Notes under the pieces: generated by a model
Seen by the model: only the letters and a program-made list of their open reading frames with translations
The model's database searches: none
Told to the model about the DNA's origin: nothing
DNA from: Muribaculaceae bacterium
Lineage (GTDB): Bacteria > Bacteroidota > Bacteroidia > Bacteroidales > Muribaculaceae
Direction of reading: 5' to 3'
Assembly: GCA_023665425.1 (NCBI GenBank)
Contig: JAMPDX010000003.1
Coordinates: 1 to 64,000 of the forward strand
DNA: 64,000 nt
Translations under genes and position numbers: made by a program
Shown: positions 25,229 through 34,936 of the stretch, piece by piece
Numbering within the stretch: the stretch's first letter is position 1
How the letters are laid out: each line of letters starts with the position of its first letter

Positions 25229-26083
25229 TTAGTGAGTAGCGGAGAATGTAGCTACGATAGAGAAACCAACTTCGTCGATAGCGTAGGTAAGGTTGTCGAT
25301 TTTGTTTGTATAGAAGTTGTAAGAGATAACGGCGAGGGCACCGGTTGCGATACCGGTAGCGGTATTGATAAGTGCCTCAGAGATACCTGTTGACAGCTGA
25401 GTAGCGTCGGGAGCACCGGAGTTAGCAAGAGCCTGGAATGATTTGATCATACCGAGCACAGTACCGAGAAGACCGACGAGAGTACCGAGAGTAGTCAGAG
25501 TAGCCACGATGGGGAGGTTTTGCTGCAGAGAGGGCATCTCGAGAGCGGTTGCCTCTTCAACCTCATTGCGGAGGATAGTGAGTTTCTGCTCCTTAGACAG
25601 GACAGTGTTAGCGTCCATCTCTTTGTACTTAACGAGGACAGCATGAACTACAGCTGCCACAGAGCCGCGCTGCTTCTTGCACAGGTCCATAGCCTGGTCA
25701 ATCTTGTTAGCTGCAAGGAGCTGCTTGATGTTGAGTACGAACTTGGGCACAGAGCCTTTGCCTTTAGCTGAAGACAGAGCAATCCAACGCTCGATAGAGA
25801 GTACGATCACTGTGAAGAGCAGTGTGATAAGGATAGGCACGATAAAGCCGCCCTTGTATACTGTACCGAGATAGTTGAGGGGATGACCGTTTACAGGATC
25901 GTTCTCTGAGAAGTTAGTCTCAGCACCCATAACGAAGACGAACAGACAGATTGCCAATACAGCACAAGCGATGATCACGAGGATAGCGCTGCTAATGCCT
26001 TTGACATTAGATATCTTCTGTTCCTTTTTGGGTTTGGGGGCAGCAGCCTTTGGAGCTGCCGGCTTGGGAGTTGTAGCTTCCAT
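25229..26083 (-). CDS. exbB: MotA/TolQ/ExbB proton channel protein
   Basis: A 284-residue inner-membrane protein. An Ala/Lys/Pro-rich cytoplasmic N-terminus (1-25) precedes transmembrane helix 1 (about 32-52), helix 2 (about 78-96), a cytoplasmic region with LPIVATLTTLGTLVGLLGTVLGMIKSF (helix 3) and GISEALINTATGIATGALAVISYNFY (helix 4). The conserved Thr/Gly positions of the ExbB proton path are present. It is the first gene of the TonB-energising operon. Confidence 0.92.
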   Translation of the reverse strand: MEATTPKPAAPKAAAPKPKKEQKISNVKGISSAILVIIACAVLAICLFVFVMGAETNFSENDPVNGHPLNYLGTVYKGGFIVPILITLLFTVIVLSIERWIALSSAKGKGSVPKFVLNIKQLLAANKIDQAMDLCKKQRGSVAAVVHAVLVKYKEMDANTVLSKEQKLTILRNEVEEATALEMPSLQQNLPIVATLTTLGTLVGLLGTVLGMIKSFQALANSGAPDATQLSTGISEALINTATGIATGALAVISYNFYTNKIDNLTYAIDEVGFSIVATFSATH

Positions 26084-26257
26084 AAAGTGTTAAGAATTAG
26101 TTATTTATTAATGTTTTTTAAGTTATTGTTTCAGGTTTATATCTCCTAACATGAGGCTTGCCGCGAGAAGATTAGAGGGCGGCTGATGTTTATCAATAGC
26201 CTACACATATAATACGTATTTAGCCTAAAAATATTATGCTGTCTAAATACAACTTTG

Positions 26258-26289
26258 CAAAATTAGTGAATTATTTAGATATAGCCAAT
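26258..26289 (-). promoter_or_regulatory. Promoter of the exbB-exbD-exbD-tonB operon
   Basis: On the minus strand TAATTTTG (26258-26265) matches the -7 box; the upstream element 20 bp away is ATTG (26286-26289), a weaker -33. The leader to exbB is about 170 nt. The gap 26084-26442 holds this promoter and the pgk terminator and nothing else that I can see. Confidence 0.6.
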
Positions 26290-26349
26290 GAAATCACCGA
26301 TTTTTTTGTGTGTTTTTCAACATATTTTTACATCTAAAAGCATGCGATG

Positions 26350-26386
26350 ATGAAAAATGCCCGGCGAGGGGGTCCTCGTCGGGCAT
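26350..26386 (-). terminator. Terminator of pgk
   Basis: ATGCCCGGCGAGG (26357-26369) pairs with CCTCGTCGGGCAT (26374-26386), with one G-T pair and a 4-nt loop. On the minus strand it is followed by a TTTTT run (complement of 26353-26357). It lies 56 bp after the pgk stop. Confidence 0.88.
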
Positions 26387-26442
26387 CTCTATCTTTTACC
26401 TATATTGTCAGACTTTATTTTAAGGCTGACTGTTGGTCAGGC

Positions 26443-27699
26443 TTACTTGTCACCTTTGATAGCTGCAATACCGGGCAGGGTCTTACCTTCGATAGCTTCA
26501 AGGAGGGCACCGCCGCCGGTAGAGACATAACTTACGGAGTCTGCCATGCCGAATTTGTTGATGCAAGCCACGGAGTCACCACCTCCCACGAGTGAGAATG
26601 CACCGTTTTTGGTAGCCTCTACAATGGCTTCGGCTATAGCTCGTGAGCCGGCTGTGAAGTTGTCAAACTCGAATACACCGGCCGGGCCATTCCACAGAAT
26701 TGTCTTTGCGGGCAGTATAGCATCTCTGAATGCCTTGCGTGTCTCGGGGCCGGCATCAAGTCCCTGCCATCCGTCAGGTATGTCGTTTGAGGGGCAAATG
26801 ATGGTCTTGGCGTCGTTGCTGAAGGAGTCAGCAGCCACGCAATCTGTACCGAGCACCAGGTTTACACCCTTTTCTTTTGCCTTCTTAATGATGTCGAGGG
26901 CGAGCTGCAGCTTGTCTTCCTCGCATATTGAGTCACCAATCTTACCACCCTGAGCCTTAGCGAAGGTATAGGTCATACCACCGCAGAGGATGAGATTGTC
27001 AACCTTGTCCATAAGGTTTTCGATGATACCAATCTTTGTTGACACCTTTGAGCCACCCATGATGGCAGTAAAAGGACGCTTGATGTCAGAGAGGATATTG
27101 TCTACAGCTTTAACCTCTTTCTCCATGAGGTAGCCGAGCATCTTGTGATCATTGTCGAAGTAGTCGGCAATTACGGCGGTGGAAGCGTGGCGACGGTGGG
27201 CTGTACCGAATGCGTCGTTTACATATACATCGGCATAGCTTGCAAGCTTTTTGGCGAACTCTTTCTGACGCTCTTTCATCTCCTTTTTGGCTGCATCGTA
27301 GCCGGGGTCGTTTTTATCGATACCCACGGGCTTACCCTCTTCTTCGGGATAGAAGCGGAGGTTTTCGAGCAGGAGCACTTGGCCGGGCTTCAGGTTAGCC
27401 ACAGCCTCATCTGCCTTCATGCAGTCGGGCACGAAAGTCACATCTGTGCCGAGTGCTTTTGCCACATCATCGCGTATCTGGCCGAGGCTCAGCTTCATAT
27501 TCACTTTGCCTTTGGGCTTGCCCATGTGGCTCATCAAGATAAGTGAGCCACCATCGGCGAGGATTTTCTTCAGGGTTGGGAGTGCACCGCGGATACGGGT
27601 ATCATCAGTGACATTGCCATTCTCATCCAGGGGCACGTTGAAATCTACACGTACAATCGCCTTCTTGCCGGCGAAATTGTAATTATCAATATTTACCAT
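26443..27699 (-). CDS. pgk: Phosphoglycerate kinase
   Basis: A 418-residue glycolytic enzyme transferring phosphate from 1,3-bisphosphoglycerate to ADP. The N-terminal substrate domain shows [32 protein letters not shown] and [11 protein letters not shown]. The hinge is [10 protein letters not shown]. The nucleotide domain has [12 protein letters not shown] and the glycine loop [14 protein letters not shown]. It is a single gene with its own promoter and terminator. Confidence 0.96.
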   Translation of the reverse strand: MVNIDNYNFAGKKAIVRVDFNVPLDENGNVTDDTRIRGALPTLKKILADGGSLILMSHMGKPKGKVNMKLSLGQIRDDVAKALGTDVTFVPDCMKADEAVANLKPGQVLLLENLRFYPEEEGKPVGIDKNDPGYDAAKKEMKERQKEFAKKLASYADVYVNDAFGTAHRRHASTAVIADYFDNDHKMLGYLMEKEVKAVDNILSDIKRPFTAIMGGSKVSTKIGIIENLMDKVDNLILCGGMTYTFAKAQGGKIGDSICEEDKLQLALDIIKKAKEKGVNLVLGTDCVAADSFSNDAKTIICPSNDIPDGWQGLDAGPETRKAFRDAILPAKTILWNGPAGVFEFDNFTAGSRAIAEAIVEATKNGAFSLVGGGDSVACINKFGMADSVSYVSTGGGALLEAIEGKTLPGIAAIKGDK

Positions 27700-27846
27700 T
27701 CTAATATATAGGTTTGGGTTATGTAGCTGAAACGGCTACTATGCATAATTAATATCATGTTCGGTTTGCATCCGCTCACTATTAAACTAACTTTCAAGAT
27801 TGAAAATTGTTCGCAGCAAGGATGATTATCCGTACCTTTCAATGTG

Positions 27847-27877
27847 CGAAATTACAAAATCTTTGCGAGAATTCAAA
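27847..27877 (-). promoter_or_regulatory. Promoter of pgk
   Basis: On the minus strand TTTG (27874-27877) and TAATTTCG (27847-27854, one mismatch to TAnnTTTG) are 19 bp apart, giving a leader of about 140 nt. Confidence 0.5.
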
Positions 27878-27909
27878 ATCATAAGCCCCCTCTGTTAAAA
27901 AAATTTATG

Positions 27910-27917
27910 TAAATTTG
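27910..27917 (+). promoter_or_regulatory. -7 box of the kinase-RapZ fusion operon
   Basis: TAAATTTG lies 62 bp before the ATG at 27980. The -33 element is poor (CTGTT around 27892), so confidence is moderate. Confidence 0.45.
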
Positions 27918-27979
27918 CATCTGTTATAAGCATGTGACCCCTCCGGTCTAATATCTTTACGAAACAAGCTCTAAGCTCC

Positions 27980-29374
27980 ATGGATAGACTTAAGAATTTA
28001 TATTACAAGCACTTCGGCTGTGAGCCGGAAACAATAGCGCCAATACTCGGCAGTGGCTCTGACCGCACATATATGCGTCTGAGCTCACCATCAGGTAGTG
28101 CAATTGGTGTTATAGGCTCAGACCGCAAAGAGAATGACACCTTTATATATATAGACAGAAAAATCAGGGAAATCGACCTTAACGCTCCGGAAATATATTG
28201 TGTGAGTGAGGATGGCATGGCGTACCTGCAACAAGACCTTGGTGATGTCTCGCTTTTCTCTTGTCTACACACCGAACAAGCAGATGTATATATTAAGGAG
28301 GTGATGCGCTCGCTTCATAAATTACAGTTTGATTTAGATCTATGTCCCGCCAAGTTGTATCCCGTGGAGGCAATGACATCAGAAGCAGCGATGTGGGACC
28401 TTCATTACTTTAAGTACTGTTTCCTCAAGGCAGCCGGTGTCAATATCGACGAACAGTCACTGGAAAATGATTTCGCGCATTTAATTAATGACCTGTGGCA
28501 CGACAGCCTGCAGGGGCTGATATATCGTGATTGTCAGAGCCGAAACATTATGATATGTGAAGACAAGCCTTGGTGGATAGACTTCCAGAGTATACGCAAG
28601 GGGCCGGTATTGTATGATGTGGCCTCCTTCCTATGGCAGGCACGCGCCGGGTTCTCTGCTGAGGAAAGAAAACTGTATGCACAGGTTTACTACGACAATT
28701 TGCCGATTGCCAACCGCCCCTCATATCGAGAATATGAAGATAACTTGCATAAGATGGCCTTGTTACGCACTCTGCAAGTGCTTGGTGCATACGGCCTGCG
28801 GGGGCTCACTGAGCACAAAGCACATTTCGTGGTCAGCATACCGGCGGCGTTAAATAATGCTATGGAGCTTATGAGCGGGGGTATGGAGAAGACTTATCCA
28901 GAACTTTACCGCACTCTTCGACAGGCTACCTCACAGCAACGTTTCCAGCCGGTCAAATTTGATGGCCGCCTACATGTGCAGGTTTTCAGTTTCTCATATA
29001 AAAAAGGTTATCCCGAGGATTTGAGCGGCAACGGAGGTGGCTTCATGTTCGACTGCCGTGCCATGCACAATCCCGGGCGATATGATGAGTATAAGCAACT
29101 CACAGGGCGCGACACTCCCGTCATTGAGTTTTTGGAGTACCGTGGTGAGGTACAGCCTTTCTTGGCAGCCGCTCAAGCACTCACCTTCCCGGCCGTGGAG
29201 CGATATATCAGCCGTGGCTTCTCATCATTGCAGATAGGCTTCGGGTGCACCGGTGGCCGTCACCGTTCGGTGTATTGCGCTGAGCATTTGGCCACAGCGA
29301 TTGCCAAAAAATTCAAGGGACAGGTAAGAGTTACTTTGAACCATCGTGAACAAAATATATGTGAGGAATTATGA
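27980..29374 (+). CDS. APH-fold sugar kinase (AmgK-like) fused to a RapZ C-terminal domain
   Basis: A 464-residue two-domain protein. Residues about 1-310 form an aminoglycoside-phosphotransferase-like kinase: GSDRTYMRL and ED-x-AYLQQDLGD (here DGMAYLQQDLGD) fit the ATP site, YRDCQSRNIMI is the catalytic loop and WWIDFQSIRKGP carries the metal Asp. This resembles AmgK, the N-acetylmuramate/GlcNAc kinase of peptidoglycan recycling. Residues about 325-464 match the RapZ C-terminal domain (SFSYKKGYP, FDCRAMHNPG, IGFGCTGGRHRSV), which in E. coli senses glucosamine-6-P and binds small RNA. The RapZ P-loop ATPase domain is absent. The stop overlaps the next gene by 4 bp (ATGA). Confidence 0.85.
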   Translation: MDRLKNLYYKHFGCEPETIAPILGSGSDRTYMRLSSPSGSAIGVIGSDRKENDTFIYIDRKIREIDLNAPEIYCVSEDGMAYLQQDLGDVSLFSCLHTEQADVYIKEVMRSLHKLQFDLDLCPAKLYPVEAMTSEAAMWDLHYFKYCFLKAAGVNIDEQSLENDFAHLINDLWHDSLQGLIYRDCQSRNIMICEDKPWWIDFQSIRKGPVLYDVASFLWQARAGFSAEERKLYAQVYYDNLPIANRPSYREYEDNLHKMALLRTLQVLGAYGLRGLTEHKAHFVVSIPAALNNAMELMSGGMEKTYPELYRTLRQATSQQRFQPVKFDGRLHVQVFSFSYKKGYPEDLSGNGGGFMFDCRAMHNPGRYDEYKQLTGRDTPVIEFLEYRGEVQPFLAAAQALTFPAVERYISRGFSSLQIGFGCTGGRHRSVYCAEHLATAIAKKFKGQVRVTLNHREQNICEEL

Positions 29375-30099
29375 AAGCATTTGTATTGGCAGCCGGACTT
29401 GGCACACGCCTTAAACCATGGACCTTGGCTCACCCCAAGGCACTTGTCCCGGTGGGAGGAGTGCCCATGCTGGAGAGAGTAATTCGCCGTCTTGAGTCTC
29501 AGGGATTTGACTATATAGTGGTCAACATTCATCATTTTGGCGACCAGATTATCGACTTCCTTAACTCCCGGTCTTGGCAATCACAAATTCTGATCAGTGA
29601 TGAGCGGGAGCAATTGCTTGATACCGGGGGGGCACTGGTAAAGGCTATTCCGCTGCTCTGCCGAGATAACGAGCCATTTCTGGTACACAATGTTGACATA
29701 CTGAGCGATGCAGCTTTGGGCAAGCTAATGCAAGCTCACACGGCAAGCGGCGCAGACGCTTCATTGTTAGTAAGCGGGCGCAAGTCGAGCCGTATGCTCC
29801 TATTTGATAACAAAATGAACCTGCATAGCTGGAAGAATCTAAACACGGGTGAGACAAAAGGTGAGCAAGGTGAGTGGACTATCGAACTTGCTTTCAGTGG
29901 CATACATGCAATATCACCTAACCTGCTTCATCAGATGGCTCAAGAAGGCCTTCCGCCGGTATTCCCAATCATGGATTACTATCTCAGTCACACGCAAACA
30001 AACACCATTAAGGGAGTACAAAATCCCACAAGCCTGCAGCTTATCGATATCGGTAAACCCGAAACTCTCGAGCAAGCCAACAATTTAGAGTGTAAGTAG
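29371..30099 (+). CDS. Sugar-1-phosphate nucleotidyltransferase, MurU-like
   Basis: A 242-residue GT-A-fold nucleotidyltransferase. FVLAAGLGTRLKPWTLAHPKALVPVGGVPML is the signature N-terminus (read in parts), HNVDIL is the metal site, and SGIHAIS and IDIGKPETLEQAN complete the family core. Translational coupling to an AmgK-like kinase suggests that it activates MurNAc-1-P (or GlcNAc-1-P) to a UDP-sugar, as MurU does. A mannose- or glucose-1-P transferase is the alternative. The stop codon lies within the first arm of a palindromic element. Confidence 0.8.
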   Translation: MKAFVLAAGLGTRLKPWTLAHPKALVPVGGVPMLERVIRRLESQGFDYIVVNIHHFGDQIIDFLNSRSWQSQILISDEREQLLDTGGALVKAIPLLCRDNEPFLVHNVDILSDAALGKLMQAHTASGADASLLVSGRKSSRMLLFDNKMNLHSWKNLNTGETKGEQGEWTIELAFSGIHAISPNLLHQMAQEGLPPVFPIMDYYLSHTQTNTIKGVQNPTSLQLIDIGKPETLEQANNLECK

Positions 30100-30286
30100 C
30101 TGAGAAAAATTAATCATCAAATGTATAACAGTAGATAAGATTGATTTGAACAAAAATTTCACTTTCTCTTAGGCACTTTTCGCCGTCTTCATCAGTCGCT
30201 TAGCTCGCTAAGCTCCTTCTTCAGCCGACAAAAATCACTCGAAGATAAAGTAAAATTTTATGTTCATTAATTTTTCTCATCTACTT
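30094..30286. repeat. 193-bp palindromic element, single-hairpin form
   Basis: The arms at 30094-30114 and 30266-30286 are inverted 21-mers with 20/21 matches (AAGTAGCTGAGAAAAATTAAT). The interior is an imperfect long hairpin capped by CTTAGCTCGCTAAG near 30199-30212, the same kind of core as in the elements at 10291, 11888 and 58617. The left arm overlaps the stop codon of the nucleotidyltransferase gene. Confidence 0.85.
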
Positions 30287-30309
30287 ATCTAATTTTTAGG
30301 AATATGATA

Positions 30310-30341
30310 AAGGGAGCATACCTTCTCAGGTTGCTCCCTTA
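30310..30341. terminator. Terminator between convergent genes
   Basis: AAGGGAGCA (30310-30318) pairs with TGCTCCCTT (30332-30340) around a 13-nt loop. It could end the kinase operon on the plus strand and the large secreted protein gene on the minus strand. Confidence 0.7.
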
Positions 30342-30401
30342 TTCATCAGTATTCTTAGAGCGAAAGTTGTACTCACTCTAACTGACCATTTTCACCTAAC
30401 A

Positions 30402-33400
30402 TTATTTTATGAAGATTTTCTTGTTGTTCACAATGTAGACACCGGGTTGCAGATTATTCAAATCTTTGGCATTACGTTTCAGTATCTTGCCATCAATTGA
30501 GTAAACATTGAAGGGTGCATTTTCAACATTTATATCAGCGATACCGGCAGTGTGAGCATCATTTGAGAATGAAGATTCTTCACCTGTAGCATAAACCGCC
30601 GTCACATTGTATCGGTGATTGTTTGTATCAATATCTGTATAGACTGTTTTGTCTGCAGGGACCTCGACGAGGAATTCTCCATCGCGATATACATTCCACG
30701 AAACAATTTCCTTGCATGAGCCGGCTATAAAGTTTACATCATCGAGCATGAACAGATGGCCGTCACGAGTAATTACATGGAAAGCGAAATACAATGCACC
30801 CTCAGGGAGCTCTGCCTCAAATTTCTTCCAGTTATTATAATTGGATATTTTGAATTCTTCAACTTTGACAAAATCTTCCGGTTCTTTACCTTCCTGTGAA
30901 TAAAGCACTTCAACTATTTCATCGCCATAATCAGGAATCATCTGCTTGGCATAGAATGAAATTGTCTGACTTGTGCCGGGAAGCAGCGTTGAGATTAACC
31001 AGTCGTCGTTGCGTTCCATAGTGGGACTAACCTTTGCGGCGAAGCAGGCTGCATATTGATTGCCGGAATGAGGATTTGCTTCAACATTGTTTGCGGGTAC
31101 ACCTATGGAAGAAGGATTGAAAATTGTGAACGCTTGCGGTGCACCTTCATTGGGATAGTCAGCATCTCCCAGGCCGATAACATTTGCCTTATCACCGTCA
31201 TAGAGCTGCCACTCGCCCATATTTGTTATAGTCCAGGGGGAGTATGATTCAAAGTCTTCAACTATTTCTTCTGTATAGAACTCTGAGGGAGCTGACCATG
31301 ATAGGAGGTTACCATCCTGCTGAGTCACAGTGAGATTTTCAGGTGCTGATACTTTCGGCATACCTACGGTAAGCTGCTTTGTCACCACATTGTTTTCGGG
31401 ATTTTCATCTCCGTCAAATATGATTTCAGCCTGCACATTCATGTGTTCCGGAGCGCCGGGACGCACTTCATATTGGAAGATATGCCGGTCTTTGGCCATA
31501 TACTCCAAGTCATTACCTGTCTTTTCCTCAATTTTCTCTCCGTCGACATAAACGGCAATCTTATAACCGGAGGCTTTCTGCAGACCATTGTTTGAGACTT
31601 GAGTGATAAATTGTGCAAACTGACCGTATCTAACCGGTGTAGTGGGAACAGAAAGGTCAACTGACATATCCTTCTCCACTGCATTCTGTATGCACACATT
31701 ATCAATATACATAATGCCGTAAGTATCGTCTCCGGCCACATATCGCATTACAATGCGTGTGTATCGCTCATTGGAAAATTCGCTCAGATCAATTTTTGCA
31801 TTGCTCCAGGTACCGTCATAAGACTGTTCACTGAAAGTACCGGCCAAGCTTTGTGTTCCGTTAGGTTTGATGACATAAATCTCAAACTTGCCGCCACCGG
31901 TGATTTTATAGTCGAATGTCATGTGCAGTTTTTCAGCGCCTTTGGTGCCGAGCTTAAGTGTTCGGAGCTCCTTGTATGCATTGTGATTGTTGCCGGCATA
32001 ATACCAGACGAAGCAAGTACCATCGCCATCTGAGGAGTCTCCTTGAGCTGTATTGAAATCTACATTTGTGTCGCCGTCATAGTAATAAGAGGCTGAACCA
32101 TCGAAGTTTTCGATAATCGGCAACTCGTAAGGCTTACCGACAATCAGAGGGGTAGTTGAGACACCACGGCTTTGTCCGGCACGGTTCACAGCTCGCAGAG
32201 CGTAGATCAGCATACCCTGATCGCCCTCATCTAAGCCCGGAGTGGGAACGAATGAGAATGAAGTGCCTGTTACATTGCTCATCAGCAAATCTCCGACCAT
32301 GGAGCCGTCTGAGCTATATATATTGTATGTCAGTTCGTCGGGATTAATATATTTGCCGTTCTCTCCAACAGTGGGGGCATTCCATTTAATAGCAATCTTA
32401 TCTCCTTGCTCTTCAAGCCAAGCTGAGAATGTGCCGGGAACATCAACGCCTACAAAAGCGGAAGTGCTCAGAGCATCACCGGCACCGTTATCATTGAATG
32501 TCTCCACACGGAATGTGTGAGTGCCGTCTGCACTTACATTTACATCCATACTAAGCTCAGCACCGGGCATGGGGGTATTGATACTGCCGGAGAGTGTATT
32601 GTCTGTATAAACGTCAATCTTGCTTAATGAAGTCAGTGCCTCACCACCATGATTTACTGTCGGGGCAGTGAATTTTACCTTAGCCTGAAGTTTACCATTG
32701 ACATCGGGTACTATTTCAAGGTTAGTGACTGCACCCGGAGCTTCGGGAAGGACTCCTTGCGAGAGTCTTATGTCGTCAATAATCATCGAGCCGCTTGCAT
32801 AATCGGAAGTACACTGGAAGCCAATGCGGATATTTTGATCCTTTGTGGGTGTGATAGTTGCGGTATATTCCTTGAATGTGCTTTTGTAAGCCATATTTGT
32901 TTTGGGGATAAGCTCTTGATATTTAGATACATCAAGACCTTCGCCGAACATCACTCTGAGGAACATGTCATTGTAGTACTCTGTGCAGCGAGCTTTGAAA
33001 GTCAACTCATAGCTTCTTCCGGCCTTCAGGCTGATTTCCGGCGTGAGCATCCAGTCATCAAAGTCAGAGTCGGAGTAATCCTCTCCGGTGCTGACTTTGG
33101 CCACACCATTTGAACTGTCGTAGGAATTTGTATCCCAGAACCATGTGTATTTATCCTTGTTATTATTGAGGACTTCCATGAGGTCGATGTTGCCTTCTTC
33201 AAAGTCTTCTGAGTAAGGAGGCTCTACGGCATTGCCCACAACATTTCCGTTTGAAACCATCGACATACCTTTCAGGTCACTATTCGAGGGGGTCACTTCG
33301 TATGTGTACAGGCGCAGGGGGGCATTTTCAGGTATGATATCGGTAATGCTGTAATCTCTTGTATTTTCTGTTACAACGTAACCGTCAGGCATTCTTACAA

Positions 33401-34799
33401 CCTTGAAGGAGAGGTCGCCAACCCAACCATTGTGGCTACCTGTTTCGTTCACAGCCCAAGATATTTCTGAAGTGTTGCCGTTTTTGACATAATCAACATT
33501 TTTCATCACCGGAACGTCAGGACCGGCCCAGAAAGCCTCGCCAGCAGTGGGAGAAGCACCTACACTATTCTCCACCCAGACGTCAAGTTTGCAATCGCCG
33601 GACTCAACCGTAATCTCTTTTGAAACAGTGGAGCCGGCTGCTACACGTTCTGAAGCAAGCACTTCACCGTTTGCTGAAATATAATATGTGACACTGGTAA
33701 GATCATCACCATCGTATGTATAAGAAGGCACTGTGAAAGAAACTGTGCCGGACAAAGAGCCACCGGTGAATTCTACTTTCAGGTCTTCAATAAGCCCCGG
33801 GGCTTTGTCTTCGGCGCGGGGGGCCATAATCTGCATATTAAGTATCTGCGCACGATCAGGGATGTCGGTAATTTTTGTGACTTCCGCTGTATTTACATTG
33901 ACAGTATATAGCACACTGCGACCATACGCATCGGCGGCTGCCCAATAGAAGATATCTGAATGTTGGTCAAACTCACCTGTCTGCTGGAGCACACCTGAAT
34001 ATCCGGCCACTTTGATTCCGGTGTCTCCTATGCGTGTATATTCAGCATTCTCCTTGTTAAATTTATAGAGCACACCATCTTCGCATATACCATATATTTC
34101 ACCGGCTTTGTTTACACCAAGGGCTGCCACCATTAGCGGAATGCGGCCAATACTTGTTTTCACGGGAATATCGCCAGAGAAATCTATTGTCGCCAATTCC
34201 CATCCGTCTTGATTGTCTGTGAAGAAAGCTCCGTAGCATATATTGTTGATTCTGTCATAAGCAAGGTCTGTAGCACAAAGTCCACCATTGTTTGTTGTGA
34301 CCTGTTTGTCAAGAGTCCATGTGTCAGTATTCCAGACAAAATATTTGGACATGATAGACCCCATCCCCATGTACCAGTATGTAAGGTGATACTTGTTGCC
34401 AATCTTAACGGCGCCGCCGTTGCCCTGCATATTTTCTGAAGTTGCAGAATGAAGCAGATTAAGTGTGAAATTTTCGCAAGGATTAAATTCATAGGCTCCA
34501 TATGCCGAATAGCGTCCGGTCCAGCTGTCAGCACCGACTACGTTGCCCCAAATCTCCGGAAGTACGGCATTTTCGGGTCCTCGCTGAGGTTTGCTCCACT
34601 TAGGACTTTTGTTGACTGACATATCCCTTGCCGGAACGGTGGCAACAGCCCCGCGATGAGCTATTTTAGCCACTGCGGGATGTTCTGCAAGAAATTGGGC
34701 ATTTGCAGACTCGCAATGCTGTTCGTCGGCCATCAACGGGAAATCAACAGTCATTCCTAAAACAGTCATCATGACTATTAAGAAGATACTTTTTTTCAT
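30402..34799 (-). CDS. Giant secreted multidomain protein with type IX sorting domain
   Basis: About 1465 residues from the ATG at 34799 (signal peptide MKKSIFLIVMMTVLGMTV). An N-terminal propeller-like region (about 95-330) is followed by repeated Ig/fibronectin-type segments alternating with three choice-of-anchor/cleaved-adhesin-like jelly rolls. These begin near DFEEGNIDLM, ENFDGSASYYYDG and EDFESYSPWTI, and two of them contain DDWMLTPEI/DDWLISTLL. The last 70 residues or so (FNVYSIDGKILKRNAKDLNNL, GVYIVNNKK) are a type-A C-terminal sorting domain for type IX secretion. It is probably a surface adhesin or glycan-interacting protein; no protease catalytic motif was seen. The gene lies downstream of a receiver gene and a LytS/LytTR pair. 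Confidence 0.85.
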   Translation of the reverse strand: MKKSIFLIVMMTVLGMTVDFPLMADEQHCESANAQFLAEHPAVAKIAHRGAVATVPARDMSVNKSPKWSKPQRGPENAVLPEIWGNVVGADSWTGRYSAYGAYEFNPCENFTLNLLHSATSENMQGNGGAVKIGNKYHLTYWYMGMGSIMSKYFVWNTDTWTLDKQVTTNNGGLCATDLAYDRINNICYGAFFTDNQDGWELATIDFSGDIPVKTSIGRIPLMVAALGVNKAGEIYGICEDGVLYKFNKENAEYTRIGDTGIKVAGYSGVLQQTGEFDQHSDIFYWAAADAYGRSVLYTVNVNTAEVTKITDIPDRAQILNMQIMAPRAEDKAPGLIEDLKVEFTGGSLSGTVSFTVPSYTYDGDDLTSVTYYISANGEVLASERVAAGSTVSKEITVESGDCKLDVWVENSVGASPTAGEAFWAGPDVPVMKNVDYVKNGNTSEISWAVNETGSHNGWVGDLSFKVVRMPDGYVVTENTRDYSITDIIPENAPLRLYTYEVTPSNSDLKGMSMVSNGNVVGNAVEPPYSEDFEEGNIDLMEVLNNNKDKYTWFWDTNSYDSSNGVAKVSTGEDYSDSDFDDWMLTPEISLKAGRSYELTFKARCTEYYNDMFLRVMFGEGLDVSKYQELIPKTNMAYKSTFKEYTATITPTKDQNIRIGFQCTSDYASGSMIIDDIRLSQGVLPEAPGAVTNLEIVPDVNGKLQAKVKFTAPTVNHGGEALTSLSKIDVYTDNTLSGSINTPMPGAELSMDVNVSADGTHTFRVETFNDNGAGDALSTSAFVGVDVPGTFSAWLEEQGDKIAIKWNAPTVGENGKYINPDELTYNIYSSDGSMVGDLLMSNVTGTSFSFVPTPGLDEGDQGMLIYALRAVNRAGQSRGVSTTPLIVGKPYELPIIENFDGSASYYYDGDTNVDFNTAQGDSSDGDGTCFVWYYAGNNHNAYKELRTLKLGTKGAEKLHMTFDYKITGGGKFEIYVIKPNGTQSLAGTFSEQSYDGTWSNAKIDLSEFSNERYTRIVMRYVAGDDTYGIMYIDNVCIQNAVEKDMSVDLSVPTTPVRYGQFAQFITQVSNNGLQKASGYKIAVYVDGEKIEEKTGNDLEYMAKDRHIFQYEVRPGAPEHMNVQAEIIFDGDENPENNVVTKQLTVGMPKVSAPENLTVTQQDGNLLSWSAPSEFYTEEIVEDFESYSPWTITNMGEWQLYDGDKANVIGLGDADYPNEGAPQAFTIFNPSSIGVPANNVEANPHSGNQYAACFAAKVSPTMERNDDWLISTLLPGTSQTISFYAKQMIPDYGDEIVEVLYSQEGKEPEDFVKVEEFKISNYNNWKKFEAELPEGALYFAFHVITRDGHLFMLDDVNFIAGSCKEIVSWNVYRDGEFLVEVPADKTVYTDIDTNNHRYNVTAVYATGEESSFSNDAHTAGIADINVENAPFNVYSIDGKILKRNAKDLNNLQPGVYIVNNKKIFIK

Positions 34800-34936
34800 G
34801 TTGATAGAATTATATTCCATGCCGCTATGGAGTTAGTTATAGTTTATAGGCTTAAGATGCGGCTATTCTCCACGAATGGAAATCTTTAGCCAATTTTTCT
34901 GCTTAAAATTAGTTTTGGAACTTCACAAAGCAATCT

